Origin: Bacillota bacterium
GTDB lineage: Bacteria; Bacillota; Bacilli; Paenibacillales; NBRC-103111
Direction: 5' to 3'
DNA length: 64,000 nucleotides
Assembly (NCBI GenBank): GCA_023388055.1
Contig: JAEWGW010000011.1
Span: 186,001-250,000 of the forward strand
Below, one piece after another: positions 45,510-54,239 of this stretch. The position numbers and the translations under genes are program-made. The number at the start of each line of letters is the position of its first letter. Position 1 is the first letter of the stretch. Under the pieces are notes generated by a model. The model was given only the letters and a program-made list of their open reading frames with translations, had not been told where the DNA came from and did no database searches.

Positions 45510-47774
45510 ATGCAGAAAAAATGGCTGTATCGTCTGATCCTCTCTTATTTGCCTATCTTCCTAACAGTTGTTTTTTGCCTGATCCTTACCTTCTTCCTCA
45601 CGCTGGGGGAAACCACTAAACGCCAGACCGTCCAGGCCAATCGCGTGTTTGCCGGACAGGTGATGCAGATTGTGGATGCCACCCTCCAGAACGTGGACAC
45701 CATGGCCAGCAAAGGACTCCTCCTGAACGGCGAGGTGGTCAGCTACTTCGATGAATCCGGCGCCATGGGAACCTATGATTATTACCGGACGACCAATGCG
45801 CTGCTGGATTTTATGGCACCGCTTCCCATGGTGGATTCCGTTTATTTATTCCGCCAATCCGACGGCAAAATATTAATGCAATCCTTCTCCTCCCAGCTGG
45901 GGGAGTTCGGGGACGACGCCTTTATCCGCCAGGTGATGAATATGCCGCGGCCCAATATGTGGAGTGAAATTCGCAATCTGACGCTGTTTCCCGGCGATGA
46001 GCAGAACCGTTCCGTGATCTCCCTGGTGAAGCGGGTGCCGTATTTTTCCGGTGAGCAGGGGCTGATCGTCATGAATATTCGTTCCAGCTCCCTGCAGGCG
46101 CTGGTGCAGGACATGCAAATCGAGGGCGGCGCCAAGGTTTGCCTGGCGGATCAGGCAGACCACAGCTTCGCCAATCCCGGGGCAGCCTGTCCCGTTGATA
46201 AGGGCGGAGCGTATGCCCAGTCCGCTTTGTCCGGCTTTCAGGTGAGTATGGATTTGCAAAAAGGCAATTGGCTGACGCTGCTCTCCTCCTTTACTTATAT
46301 CTGGTTCGGTATCGGCCTGATTGCCGTTATCGGCGGGATTGTCGCCATGACCTATATCAGCCACCGGCATTACCGGCCGCTGGAGCAGCTGCTGGAGCGG
46401 GTGCAGACCTTCGGCCAGCGGAAGAACAGCCTCCTGCGGCGGGAGGAAGGGGACGATGATTTTTCCTTCATCGACCATGCGCTGGAAAGTCTGATTGCCG
46501 AAGCCAACAGCTTCGAGCAGCAGCAGGCGGAGGGGCTGGTCTACCGCAGAACCCACTTCTTCAAGGAACTGCTGGAGGGCAACCAGGTGCTGTCCGGAGA
46601 GGAATTCCATGAGGAAACGCAGAAGCTGGGGGTTTCCTTCTCGGTAGACATGGCCATTGTGGGCATTGTGGAAATGGATTATTATGAAGCCTTTGCTTCC
46701 GAATACAGCATCCGCGATCAATCATTGTTTAAATTCGCCATCCGCAGTGTCATCCAGGAAATGGCTGCGGAATCGGGCGAGTCCTTGTGGGCGGAATGGA
46801 TTGGCCCTAACCGGCTGGGGTTATTGTACTGGCGGAGTCGTATCGCTGGGGAAAACGAACAGGTCGAAGTGTTTGCGGATAAGGTGGCGTTCATGTCGGA
46901 CAAAGCGCGGCAGTGGGTGGAGCAGTATCTGAAGTTCACTGTCACCGCAGGGTTAGGCCGGGAAATCCGGGAGGTACAGCTGTTGTCAGCCTCCTATGAC
47001 CAGGCCGAATTGGCCGTAGACCGCAAAATCGCCACCGGTCCCAACCGGGTCTACCGGTTTATGGAGCCGGGTCCGGGTGGAGGCGTGAAAATCGACGCTG
47101 TCCTCCAGGAGCTGAAGGAAGCGGCGCAGCTGTACCGGCTGGGCAATCCGGATTGGCAGGAGCGGCTCAACAATGCCTTTTCGTCCATGGCGGGAGGGGA
47201 GTACGGCAAGGAGGATATCGCCCGTTTTATCCATCTGTTCAAGGCCCAGTTAATTCGGGAGATGATGGATGCCCCCCAAGAGCTCCAGCGTGTTTGGCGG
47301 GAGGAGGGGCTGGCAGAGCTGCAGGCGATTACGGAGCAGGTGGAGTGGATGGAGGAGGCCCGGCTGGCGCTTGTGACCTCCTTGGCCGGCACGGCGGAGA
47401 AGCTGCAGGACCTGCGCACCAACCGGGAGCAGTATTCCCAGGCGGCTCTGGTCCGGCAGTATATTGCGGAACATTTCCGCGATCCCAACTTGTCCCTGGC
47501 CCAGATCGGCGAGCAGTTCGGTATGAACCAGAAGACGCTGAGCCGGATTTTCAAGGAGGAATTCGGGGAGAAGTTTGTGGATTATCTCACACGGCTGCGG
47601 CTGGAGCTGGCCAAGGAGCTGCTGGAGAAAACCCCGGACTCCGTGCAGAACATTTCCGAATATGTCGGCTATTTGTACCCCATGTCCTTTATCCGCGTGT
47701 TCAAAAAGGTGGAGGGTGTCACCCCCGGGGATTACCGGAAGGAACGGGAGGCGCGAGCAGCGGAGGGCCGGTAG
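45510..47774 (+). CDS. Membrane-bound AraC-family regulator (YtdP/YesS-like)
   Basis: A 754-residue one-component regulator. Membrane segments at about 10-35 and 255-285 enclose an extracellular sensor domain. A GGDEF-like or linker region (about 345-540) follows, and the last 100 residues are the AraC DNA-binding domain (LSLAQIGEQFGMNQKTLSRIF and YPMSFIRVFKKVEGVTPGDYR). Such proteins sense a sugar outside and activate the neighbouring importer. The permease operon starts 600 bp downstream on the same strand, with repeat elements between. Confidence 0.85.
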   Translation: MQKKWLYRLILSYLPIFLTVVFCLILTFFLTLGETTKRQTVQANRVFAGQVMQIVDATLQNVDTMASKGLLLNGEVVSYFDESGAMGTYDYYRTTNALLDFMAPLPMVDSVYLFRQSDGKILMQSFSSQLGEFGDDAFIRQVMNMPRPNMWSEIRNLTLFPGDEQNRSVISLVKRVPYFSGEQGLIVMNIRSSSLQALVQDMQIEGGAKVCLADQADHSFANPGAACPVDKGGAYAQSALSGFQVSMDLQKGNWLTLLSSFTYIWFGIGLIAVIGGIVAMTYISHRHYRPLEQLLERVQTFGQRKNSLLRREEGDDDFSFIDHALESLIAEANSFEQQQAEGLVYRRTHFFKELLEGNQVLSGEEFHEETQKLGVSFSVDMAIVGIVEMDYYEAFASEYSIRDQSLFKFAIRSVIQEMAAESGESLWAEWIGPNRLGLLYWRSRIAGENEQVEVFADKVAFMSDKARQWVEQYLKFTVTAGLGREIREVQLLSASYDQAELAVDRKIATGPNRVYRFMEPGPGGGVKIDAVLQELKEAAQLYRLGNPDWQERLNNAFSSMAGGEYGKEDIARFIHLFKAQLIREMMDAPQELQRVWREEGLAELQAITEQVEWMEEARLALVTSLAGTAEKLQDLRTNREQYSQAALVRQYIAEHFRDPNLSLAQIGEQFGMNQKTLSRIFKEEFGEKFVDYLTRLRLELAKELLEKTPDSVQNISEYVGYLYPMSFIRVFKKVEGVTPGDYRKEREARAAEGR

Positions 47775-47804
47775 GAGTCTGCCGGAGAGCCTATACCATG
47801 GGGG

Positions 47805-48059
47805 TTTATGCGAAAGTACCGCGTCTGCCCCAGCATTTTCGTTGTGAGCGATGGTCTCGCTGGTCATAAGCGATTCTAACGAATCTGGTGAACGCTATTT
47901 GGCTGGATATGGTCATGTTTGAAATCTAACGAATCCTAGCCACTCTATTTGTCCGGATTGGTGCCGAATGGGTGCCAAAAAGGGGGAATAGCGTGGCAGA
48001 GATTCGTTAGATTTTTTATGAGGCCGGTTTTGGCGAAATAGCGTGGCACAGATTCGTTA
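47805..48059. repeat. Dyad repeat element copy R3, complete with head
   Basis: The head (47805-47876) starts TTTATGCGAAAGTACCGCGT. Forward modules start at 47877 and 47927; inverted modules end at 48009 and 48059; both pairs centre on 47968. All four cores are type B (TAACGAATC ... CTATT). Outer and inner pairs are each complementary at 19 of 23 positions. The spacers are 27, 37 and 27 nt. Confidence 0.92.
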
Positions 48060-48217
48060 GCCTGGCACGACCAGCCCAAAACCAAGCGCCCAGGAGACTT
48101 GTTACCGATTAACAAGAAAATTGTGTATCCCCAAAATGCCGTCAGGGCGCAGAACTGGCGGCTTTTTGCTGTCTTCAAGCAGGAGCGGACGGGCAGCTGT
48201 TATTACGGGGAATCCGC

Positions 48218-48340
48218 TTAACCGGAATCCAGTTGCGGCTCGGCGGGATTACACCGCATTAACCGGAATCGGGATATGGCCCGGCGGGCTCCCGACGAAT
48301 TAACCGGATTATTGAATATTGCGGCTTCCGGGCCGGGCGG
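48218..48340 (+). repeat. 41-bp imperfect tandem repeat, three copies
   Basis: TTAACCGGAATC (or TTAACCGGATTA) starts at 48218, 48259 and 48300, exactly 41 bp apart. The first two units also share CGGCGGG near their ends. The array stops 48 bp before the LplB-like permease start. With R3 it accounts for most of the 613-bp gap 47775-48387. Confidence 0.8.
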
Positions 48341-48387
48341 GTAAGGTTGGGGCATGCAGCAATTCAATCCACCCGAGGAGGTCCGGC

Positions 48388-49362
48388 ATGAAGCCAAACT
48401 TTTTAGACGCAACCGGAAATCAGGCTCTCAGCGCCGCAACGGCTCCCGCCAGAAAGGTTCCATTTTGGAGAACCCAGCGGTTTGCGCTTAACGTTCCGTT
48501 GTGGACGATGTTTGTGCCTGTTGTGGCATTTTACCTGATTTTCAAGTACACCCCCATGGCGGGGCTGGTCATCGCCTTCAAAAACTACAATTTCCACGAC
48601 GGGATTTTCGGCAGTCCCTGGGTCGGTCTGGAGAACTTCCGCAATCTGTTCACCCAAGCCCAATCCGTCCAGATTATCCGCAACACCTTAATGCTAAGTT
48701 TGTTAACTGTATTCATCAGCTTTCCGTTCCCCATCGCGTTGGCCATTATGCTGAATGAGGTCCGGAAGATGTGGTTCAAAAAAATCGTGCAAACGCTGGT
48801 GTACCTGCCTTATTTCTTCTCATGGGTTATCGTCGGCGGTATCGTCATTACCCTGTTCGCCCAAAGCGGTGTTGTCAACAGCGTGCTGGGACGGCTGACG
48901 GGAGCGGAGCCCTTCGCCTTCCTGTTTAAGGAATGGTCGTGGATCTCCCTGTTTCTGGGTTCGGGCATCTGGAAGGATACGGGCTTCAACGCCATCATCT
49001 ATCTGGCTGCTCTAACCACCATCGATCCCAGCCTGTATGAAGCCGCCGGCATGGACGGTGCAGGCAAGTTCAAGCAGATGTGGCATGTGACACTGCCGGG
49101 CATTAGCCCCACCATAGTCATCATGCTGATCCTGGCCATGGGCCGGGTTATGGAGGTGGGCTTCGATCAGATCTACGTGCTGCAGAACCCCATCGTCTCC
49201 AATATATCCGAGGTCATCAGCACCTACATTTACCAAATCGGACTGCAGGGCGGCCAGTTCAGCTTGACCACCGCGCTGGGTTTGTTCGAATCCCTGGTTG
49301 CGTTCAGCCTGGTGATCCTGACCAACGCCATTGCCAAGCGCTTTAACAAATCCCTATGGTAG
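48388..49362 (+). CDS. ABC sugar permease, LplB-like (CUT1 importer 3)
   Basis: A 324-residue membrane subunit. The EAA loop is LYEAAGMDGAGKFKQMWHV; FYLIFKYTPMAGLVIAFKNY is the LplB hallmark. The start at 48388 follows GAGGAGG; a longer frame from 48319 runs into the repeat array and has no ribosome site. It leads the operon permease-permease-binding protein, the reverse of importer 1. Confidence 0.9.
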   Translation: MKPNFLDATGNQALSAATAPARKVPFWRTQRFALNVPLWTMFVPVVAFYLIFKYTPMAGLVIAFKNYNFHDGIFGSPWVGLENFRNLFTQAQSVQIIRNTLMLSLLTVFISFPFPIALAIMLNEVRKMWFKKIVQTLVYLPYFFSWVIVGGIVITLFAQSGVVNSVLGRLTGAEPFAFLFKEWSWISLFLGSGIWKDTGFNAIIYLAALTTIDPSLYEAAGMDGAGKFKQMWHVTLPGISPTIVIMLILAMGRVMEVGFDQIYVLQNPIVSNISEVISTYIYQIGLQGGQFSLTTALGLFESLVAFSLVILTNAIAKRFNKSLW

Positions 49363-49375
49363 ACGGAGGCTTACA

Positions 49376-50251
49376 ATGAAATACACAACGGGAGAAAAAG
49401 TTTTTTATGGCGTCAACTACTTCCTCTTATCCTTGGCCGGCCTCATCTGCCTGCTGCCGCTTCTGAATCTGGCCTCCGTTTCGCTGAGCGGAAAAGATGC
49501 GGTGTTATCCGGCTTCGTCACCTTCTGGCCGGTGGATGCGACAACGGAATCCTATAAGCTGCTGTTCGACGGCACGCCGATTGTGAATGCTTTTTTTAAC
49601 AATGTGAAAATTACGGTGGTGGGTGTGGTCCTGAGCATGATCTTCACGGTGTTCGCGGCGTACCCCCTGTCCCGGAGCTGGTTCTACGGAAGGCGTTATC
49701 TGACGCTGGTCATTGTGTTCACCATGCTGTTCAACGGCGGTCTGATCCCCACCTATCTGGTGATCAAGCAGCTGGGCCTGGTGGATTCCTATGGCGCCTT
49801 GTGGCTGCCCGCGCTGGTGAGCACGTACAACATGCTGATTATGCGCTCCTTCTTCGAAAGCATTCCCGACGAGCTGGTGGAGGCTGCCCGGATGGACGGT
49901 GCTGGGGAGTGGAGGGTGCTGCTGCGGATTATGCTGCCGCTGTCTGTGCCGATGATCGCTACCATCGCTCTGTTCTATGGAGTGCATTACTGGAATGCCT
50001 TCTTCAACGTGCTGATCTATATGAACAGCGCCGACAAGTACAATATGACAGTGCTGATCCAGCAGATGATCAAAAGCCAGTCGGTGCTTCAGGAGCTCAA
50101 CATGATGAACCAGGAGGAGGTCAGCAATATTACACCGGAGGGCATCAAGGCGGCGGGGATTATGATTATGGTGATTCCCATGCTGATTGTGTATCCGCTT
50201 CTGCAACGGTATTTTGTGAAGGGGGTGATGATTGGGGCCATCAAGGGGTAG
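49376..50251 (+). CDS. ABC sugar permease, LplC-like (CUT1 importer 3)
   Basis: A 291-residue permease starting 13 bp after the LplB-like stop (ribosome site GACGGAGG). The EAA loop reads LVEAARMDGAGEWRVLLRI and the C-terminus YFVKGVMIGAIKG. It carries the LplC insertion MMNQEEVSNITPEG before the last membrane segment. Confidence 0.9.
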   Translation: MKYTTGEKVFYGVNYFLLSLAGLICLLPLLNLASVSLSGKDAVLSGFVTFWPVDATTESYKLLFDGTPIVNAFFNNVKITVVGVVLSMIFTVFAAYPLSRSWFYGRRYLTLVIVFTMLFNGGLIPTYLVIKQLGLVDSYGALWLPALVSTYNMLIMRSFFESIPDELVEAARMDGAGEWRVLLRIMLPLSVPMIATIALFYGVHYWNAFFNVLIYMNSADKYNMTVLIQQMIKSQSVLQELNMMNQEEVSNITPEGIKAAGIMIMVIPMLIVYPLLQRYFVKGVMIGAIKG

Positions 50252-50343
50252 AGTCTGTTCGGAGGAAAAAAAGACAAATATATATTCATGGAGATCCATT
50301 CCTTCCCGGAAATAGATGTCTTGGAGGCTCAAACACGTTTTGT

Positions 50344-50381
50344 CGGCTTTGATTTTATCTGAAATTTCGGTTTCAAAGCCG
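50344..50381 (+). promoter_or_regulatory. Stem-loop between permease and binding-protein genes
   Basis: CGGCTTTGA (50344-50352) and TCAAAGCCG (50373-50381) form a perfect 9-bp stem with a 20-nt loop. No U-tract follows. It could be a processing site separating the permease and binding-protein messages. The rest of the 305-bp gap 50252-50556 holds a short ACTCC/GGAGT dyad near 50462 and a TACAAT at 50520-50525, possibly a promoter for the binding protein. Confidence 0.55.
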
Positions 50382-50556
50382 CCAAAAAACTCGCCCTCAA
50401 GCCATCTATTATCCTTCCAGTCATTCCTCCGGAATATTTGTCAAACATGTTCACCCGCCCGACTCCGCGGGAGTAAAGAAAGAAGAGTTAGAAAACGAGC
50501 AATACAAGCCTCGCTGTACTACAATAATGAGGACATGAGGGAGGTCATTACAGATT

Positions 50557-52227
50557 ATGAGTACAAAGACATGGTTGAAATCTACCGCCGTTACTGCCGC
50601 GGCTGTTACGTTAGCATTGACTGCCGCCGCCTGCGGAGACGACAATAAGGGCGCATCCGACACCAGCCCCGGCGCCAGCAGCGGGACATCCAGCACGGCA
50701 CCGGCCAAACGCGGCTCCATCAGCGTTTCCCTGTATGACCGGGGCACTGTCCCCGCCGAAGAAGGCACCATGGACAATAACCGTTGGACCAAGTGGGTGA
50801 ACGAGAATGGCCCTAACGATGTGAAATATGTAACCGTTCCCCGTTTCGAATCCTTGCAGAAATTCAACGTGCTGTTTGCCTCCGGCTCCGCACCGGATCT
50901 GATTTTTGAATACGACACCGCATACCAGGGCCAGCTCTACAACCAGAAGCAGCTTTTGCCCCTGGATGACCTGATCAACAAAAGCAGCAAGGACTACAAG
51001 GCAGTGCTGGAGAAATATCCGGCTTTGAAAAAGGCAGGCACCATGGCGGACGGCAAGCTTTACACCGTAGGCCGCCCAATGGATGTGAACCCGCAGCATT
51101 ATCTTTTTATCCGCAGCGACTGGTTGAAGAAGCTGAATCTGAAGACGCCCACCACTCCGGCGGAGCTGCTGGAGGTAGCCAAGGCCTTCACCACACAGGA
51201 CCCGGACGGCAACAGCAAGGCGGATACCCAAGGCATCGGGCTGAGCTTCGTATCCGGCATTGTGCTTAACCATATGTTTGGAACCGGATTCACGCTGTTC
51301 GGCACCGACCAGGTTCCGTGGATTCTGGAAAATGACAAGGTGGTCCACAATTGGGACCGGATCAAGGCAGCCATCGGCTTCCAGAAGGAGCTGTACGAGT
51401 CGGGCGTTGTGGACAAGGACTTCGTCACCGACAAAAACGGCGAGAAGCAAAAGCAGGCCTGGATTACCGGCAAGCTGGGGATTTATGGCGGCAACGGTGC
51501 GGATTTGACCATCTACGAAACCCTGAAAAAGAATGTGCCTACTGCCGAAATTGCCATCATCCCGCTGCCTAAAACCGAATTCGGCCAGTTTAGCCCCCTG
51601 TCCAGCAACCCGATCCAAATGACGGGAATGGTCAATGCGGCAACCAAGGACCCGGAAGCGGTGATGCGCCAAATCGACTTTATGGTCACGGAGAAGTTCA
51701 CCAAAACCATCGAGTTTGGCATGGAGGGTGTCCACTATACACCTACCAGCAACGGCTGTGCTCAGGTCATCGATGCCGACAAGAACAAGAAGGAGCGGGA
51801 CTACAACCGGGATATGAACATGCTTCAGCCTATCGTCGGTCCCTGCTACGGTTTGGATAACAAGGTAAACCCGACACCTACCGAGAAGGAGCTGGGTGAG
51901 CTGGTGAAGCAGGCGAGAGCCCTGTACATTAATGAAAAAGCGCCGATGGTTGGCATTACCCAAAAGGCTTATTTGCCCAACCTGCCGCAAGACCTGGCAA
52001 CCATTAACACTAACGCCAACAAGACCATTCTGGATGCAGCCAACAAAACCATTGTCAGCGGCAAAAGCTACACCGTGGAGCAATTTATCACCGATTCGAA
52101 GGCTGCCTGGGAAAAAGCCGGCGGCACCAAGGTGGATGATTTCTACGCCAAGTGGTATGACGAAAACAAGAGCACAGCCATCCTGATGGCGGATATCTAC
52201 AAAATGGCAGCGGCTCAGAAGAAATAA
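50557..52227 (+). CDS. Extracellular solute-binding lipoprotein, LplA-like (CUT1 importer 3)
   Basis: A 556-residue binding lipoprotein. The signal sequence ends TLALTAAAC (Cys26); the lipobox is Ala-rich and less regular than at the other two loci. A Ser/Thr/Ala tether follows. The fold shows VPRFESLQKFNVLFASGSAPD and YLFIRSDWLKKLNLKTPTT, typical of the long LplA/YtcQ group. The ribosome site GGGAGG is 12 nt from the ATG. It is followed by a stem-loop and an unidentified 607-residue gene probably in the same operon. Confidence 0.88.
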   Translation: MSTKTWLKSTAVTAAAVTLALTAAACGDDNKGASDTSPGASSGTSSTAPAKRGSISVSLYDRGTVPAEEGTMDNNRWTKWVNENGPNDVKYVTVPRFESLQKFNVLFASGSAPDLIFEYDTAYQGQLYNQKQLLPLDDLINKSSKDYKAVLEKYPALKKAGTMADGKLYTVGRPMDVNPQHYLFIRSDWLKKLNLKTPTTPAELLEVAKAFTTQDPDGNSKADTQGIGLSFVSGIVLNHMFGTGFTLFGTDQVPWILENDKVVHNWDRIKAAIGFQKELYESGVVDKDFVTDKNGEKQKQAWITGKLGIYGGNGADLTIYETLKKNVPTAEIAIIPLPKTEFGQFSPLSSNPIQMTGMVNAATKDPEAVMRQIDFMVTEKFTKTIEFGMEGVHYTPTSNGCAQVIDADKNKKERDYNRDMNMLQPIVGPCYGLDNKVNPTPTEKELGELVKQARALYINEKAPMVGITQKAYLPNLPQDLATINTNANKTILDAANKTIVSGKSYTVEQFITDSKAAWEKAGGTKVDDFYAKWYDENKSTAILMADIYKMAAAQKK

Positions 52228-52229
52228 AT

Positions 52230-52280
52230 CAGCAGCATGAAAAGTCAGAGGGGCGGACCGCAGGGTGCGCCTTTCTGCTG
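52230..52280 (+). promoter_or_regulatory. Stem-loop after binding-protein gene of importer 3
   Basis: CAGCAG (52230-52235) and CTGCTG (52275-52280) enclose an inner GGCG/CGCC stem. It starts two bases after the binding-protein stop. It takes the same place as the hairpins at 2227 and 20975 but is weaker. Confidence 0.45.
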
Positions 52281-52299
52281 GACGTAAGGAGGAGCAGGA

Positions 52300-54123
52300 A
52301 TGAACAGTGAAGTGAGGGCAGTTCTGGAGCAAAGCTTTGCGGCCGCGCTGCACGAAGCTGTACTGGAGGAGGGGCTTGTCCGGTATGACCGGCCGGGGCA
52401 TACCCGGCAGATTGCCCATTTGCCTTATTGCCACGAGGGCCGTTATTCAGCCGGATATTATGCCTTTGGAATGCTAACCGGACAGCTGCCCGCTGAGAAG
52501 GGGCTGGAGATTCTGCAGGCCGTGGCGGAGCTGCAGATTACCGACACGGCCCATCCTCATTACGGGGGATTTCGCTGGTATAGGGAAGAGGCAGAAATCC
52601 AGGACTCCAATGCGGCGTTTTTTATCCTGATGCCGCTGGTTACGGTTCGGTTATGCGTTTCGGACGTTTTCCCCGCGAAACATGTAGAGCTGATGGACCA
52701 GATGCTGGGCCATGCCGCCATCTGGTTCAGCCATGAATGTGCCCACCCTGAGATTTATTACCCCAACAAGATTATGAGCGACGGGGCTATGCTCCTGGCT
52801 GCGTCCGTACTGTCTGGGGAGGAACGTTATGCCCGGGAGGGTGTGGAGTTTTTCCGACGGTGGGAGGAGTACACCTTCCGGCGGGGCTGGGGCTGGGGGG
52901 AACATCTCAGTCTGGTGTACCAAGGTGTCATGATGAATGCGCTGCGGATTGCCATACGGGCTATTGGTGTCAGGGACGAGGAGTTGAGCGGGCGGCTTGC
53001 CGGCAGGATGGAGGAGCTGAAGGGGATTCTCCGGTTTCATGCCGGGGAAGAGTTTGTGCCCACCATCCGGAGCTATAACTTTAAGGGTGAAACTGTCCGC
53101 AAAAGCCTGCTGTGGGCAGCGGCGGGAGTCCGGGATTTTGCCGAAATGAGCGGGGATACCTGCAATCTGAATGATCTGGTTTCCTTGCTGCTGCTGGAGC
53201 CGGAGCTTGCAGCGGGTATCCGGGCACAGGAGGAGCAGCCTCTGCCTCGTGTACGTGAGGAGAGGGTGTTTGACGATGCCCGTGCCTACAGCTGGATCGG
53301 CGGGAATGTGCGGCTGGGCAGCCTGAGCCGGTTTCCGGTGATGCCCGGTTCGTATCAATGCCCTACCTGGGGTTTGGGCTGGCAGTCCTTTCCCGTAAGC
53401 TTCAGCGTGCAGGGCAAGCAGGTGTCGTATCTGCGCTGGTACGTGGATGAGGGGGAGTCCGTCCGGACCCATCCCGCCCATGATTATCATGGGGGATATC
53501 TTAAGCCGGCGTTATTTCGGGAGAGCATCTACCCTGATGTGCAGACGGTTTCCTCGCAGCGGGAGAACGCCGCTCTGGTGCTTCGAAGTATGAACCGGGT
53601 GAACAACCAGGTGAAGGAGCTGGCGGATGAGTGGGTGGTTCACCGTTTCGACGGAGTGCTGGAAACCATTGCGACTGAAGCTGGAAGCCGGCTGTGGCAT
53701 GTGCTGCGGTATCCCCATGCTGCTGTGGCGGTAGCTGCTTTGCTGGGCTTGGCCGAGGGGGATACGGAGAGAACGCAGCAGCCTGTGGCTGTGGGGGATA
53801 AGAATAAGGCGCAGCAGCCTGTGGCTGTGGTGATGGATGGGGACACCCTGAGGCTCCGCCAGGTCCTGAGCTCCCGGGCGGAAGCGGCCCGGCTGGAAAG
53901 CTGGAGACTGGAGGCCGGTTGGGCGGTGGTGGCCGTGGATGGGGAAGCCAGTGTGGAGGAGTTGGAAGCGTATCTCGACCGGTATACCCTCCGCGATGTG
54001 ACTGAACCGGAGGCAGAGGTACCGCGGAAGATGGCAGGTGCTATGCCCAGACGGTGCACCCTTTTGCGGGATGGCCAGCCGGTTGTGGAGCTGTATGCCG
54101 ACCCGTACCATATTTTTGCATAA
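52300..54123 (+). CDS. Unidentified 607-residue protein, possible alpha/alpha-toroid glycan enzyme
   Basis: No family recognised with confidence. No signal peptide, so probably cytoplasmic. Residues about 1-320 look mainly helical with paired aromatic and His residues (YCHEGRYSAGYYAFGM, HPHYGGFRWYREE, RRGWGWGEHLSLVYQG), as in (alpha/alpha)6-barrel lyases and hydrolases. Residues about 330-600 look beta-rich. This two-part plan is common in polysaccharide lyases and in GH88/105/127-like enzymes. A short internal duplication (TQQPVAVGDKNK then AQQPVAV) lies at about 490-510. It follows importer 3 by 72 bp, so a role in breaking down the imported sugar is likely. Confidence 0.6.
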   Translation: MNSEVRAVLEQSFAAALHEAVLEEGLVRYDRPGHTRQIAHLPYCHEGRYSAGYYAFGMLTGQLPAEKGLEILQAVAELQITDTAHPHYGGFRWYREEAEIQDSNAAFFILMPLVTVRLCVSDVFPAKHVELMDQMLGHAAIWFSHECAHPEIYYPNKIMSDGAMLLAASVLSGEERYAREGVEFFRRWEEYTFRRGWGWGEHLSLVYQGVMMNALRIAIRAIGVRDEELSGRLAGRMEELKGILRFHAGEEFVPTIRSYNFKGETVRKSLLWAAAGVRDFAEMSGDTCNLNDLVSLLLLEPELAAGIRAQEEQPLPRVREERVFDDARAYSWIGGNVRLGSLSRFPVMPGSYQCPTWGLGWQSFPVSFSVQGKQVSYLRWYVDEGESVRTHPAHDYHGGYLKPALFRESIYPDVQTVSSQRENAALVLRSMNRVNNQVKELADEWVVHRFDGVLETIATEAGSRLWHVLRYPHAAVAVAALLGLAEGDTERTQQPVAVGDKNKAQQPVAVVMDGDTLRLRQVLSSRAEAARLESWRLEAGWAVVAVDGEASVEELEAYLDRYTLRDVTEPEAEVPRKMAGAMPRRCTLLRDGQPVVELYADPYHIFA

Positions 54124-54196
54124 GCAGCCCCGCATGGAGAGGCAGGATGTGCCCGGAAGCTGGGTGCATTCTGCTAGGGCGGGGCAGGAGAGCGGA

Positions 54197-54218
54197 GGGG
54201 GAGGGGGAGGGTGGAGGG
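54197..54218 (+). other. G-quadruplex-type motif
   Basis: Four runs of G (54197-54201, 54203-54207, 54209-54211, 54216-54218) with loops of 1, 1 and 4 nt, inside a purine-rich stretch (54177-54240) between the 607-residue gene and the hairpin array. Confidence 0.6.
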
Positions 54219-54239
54219 CGTGGAGTGAGAGGGGGAGAT

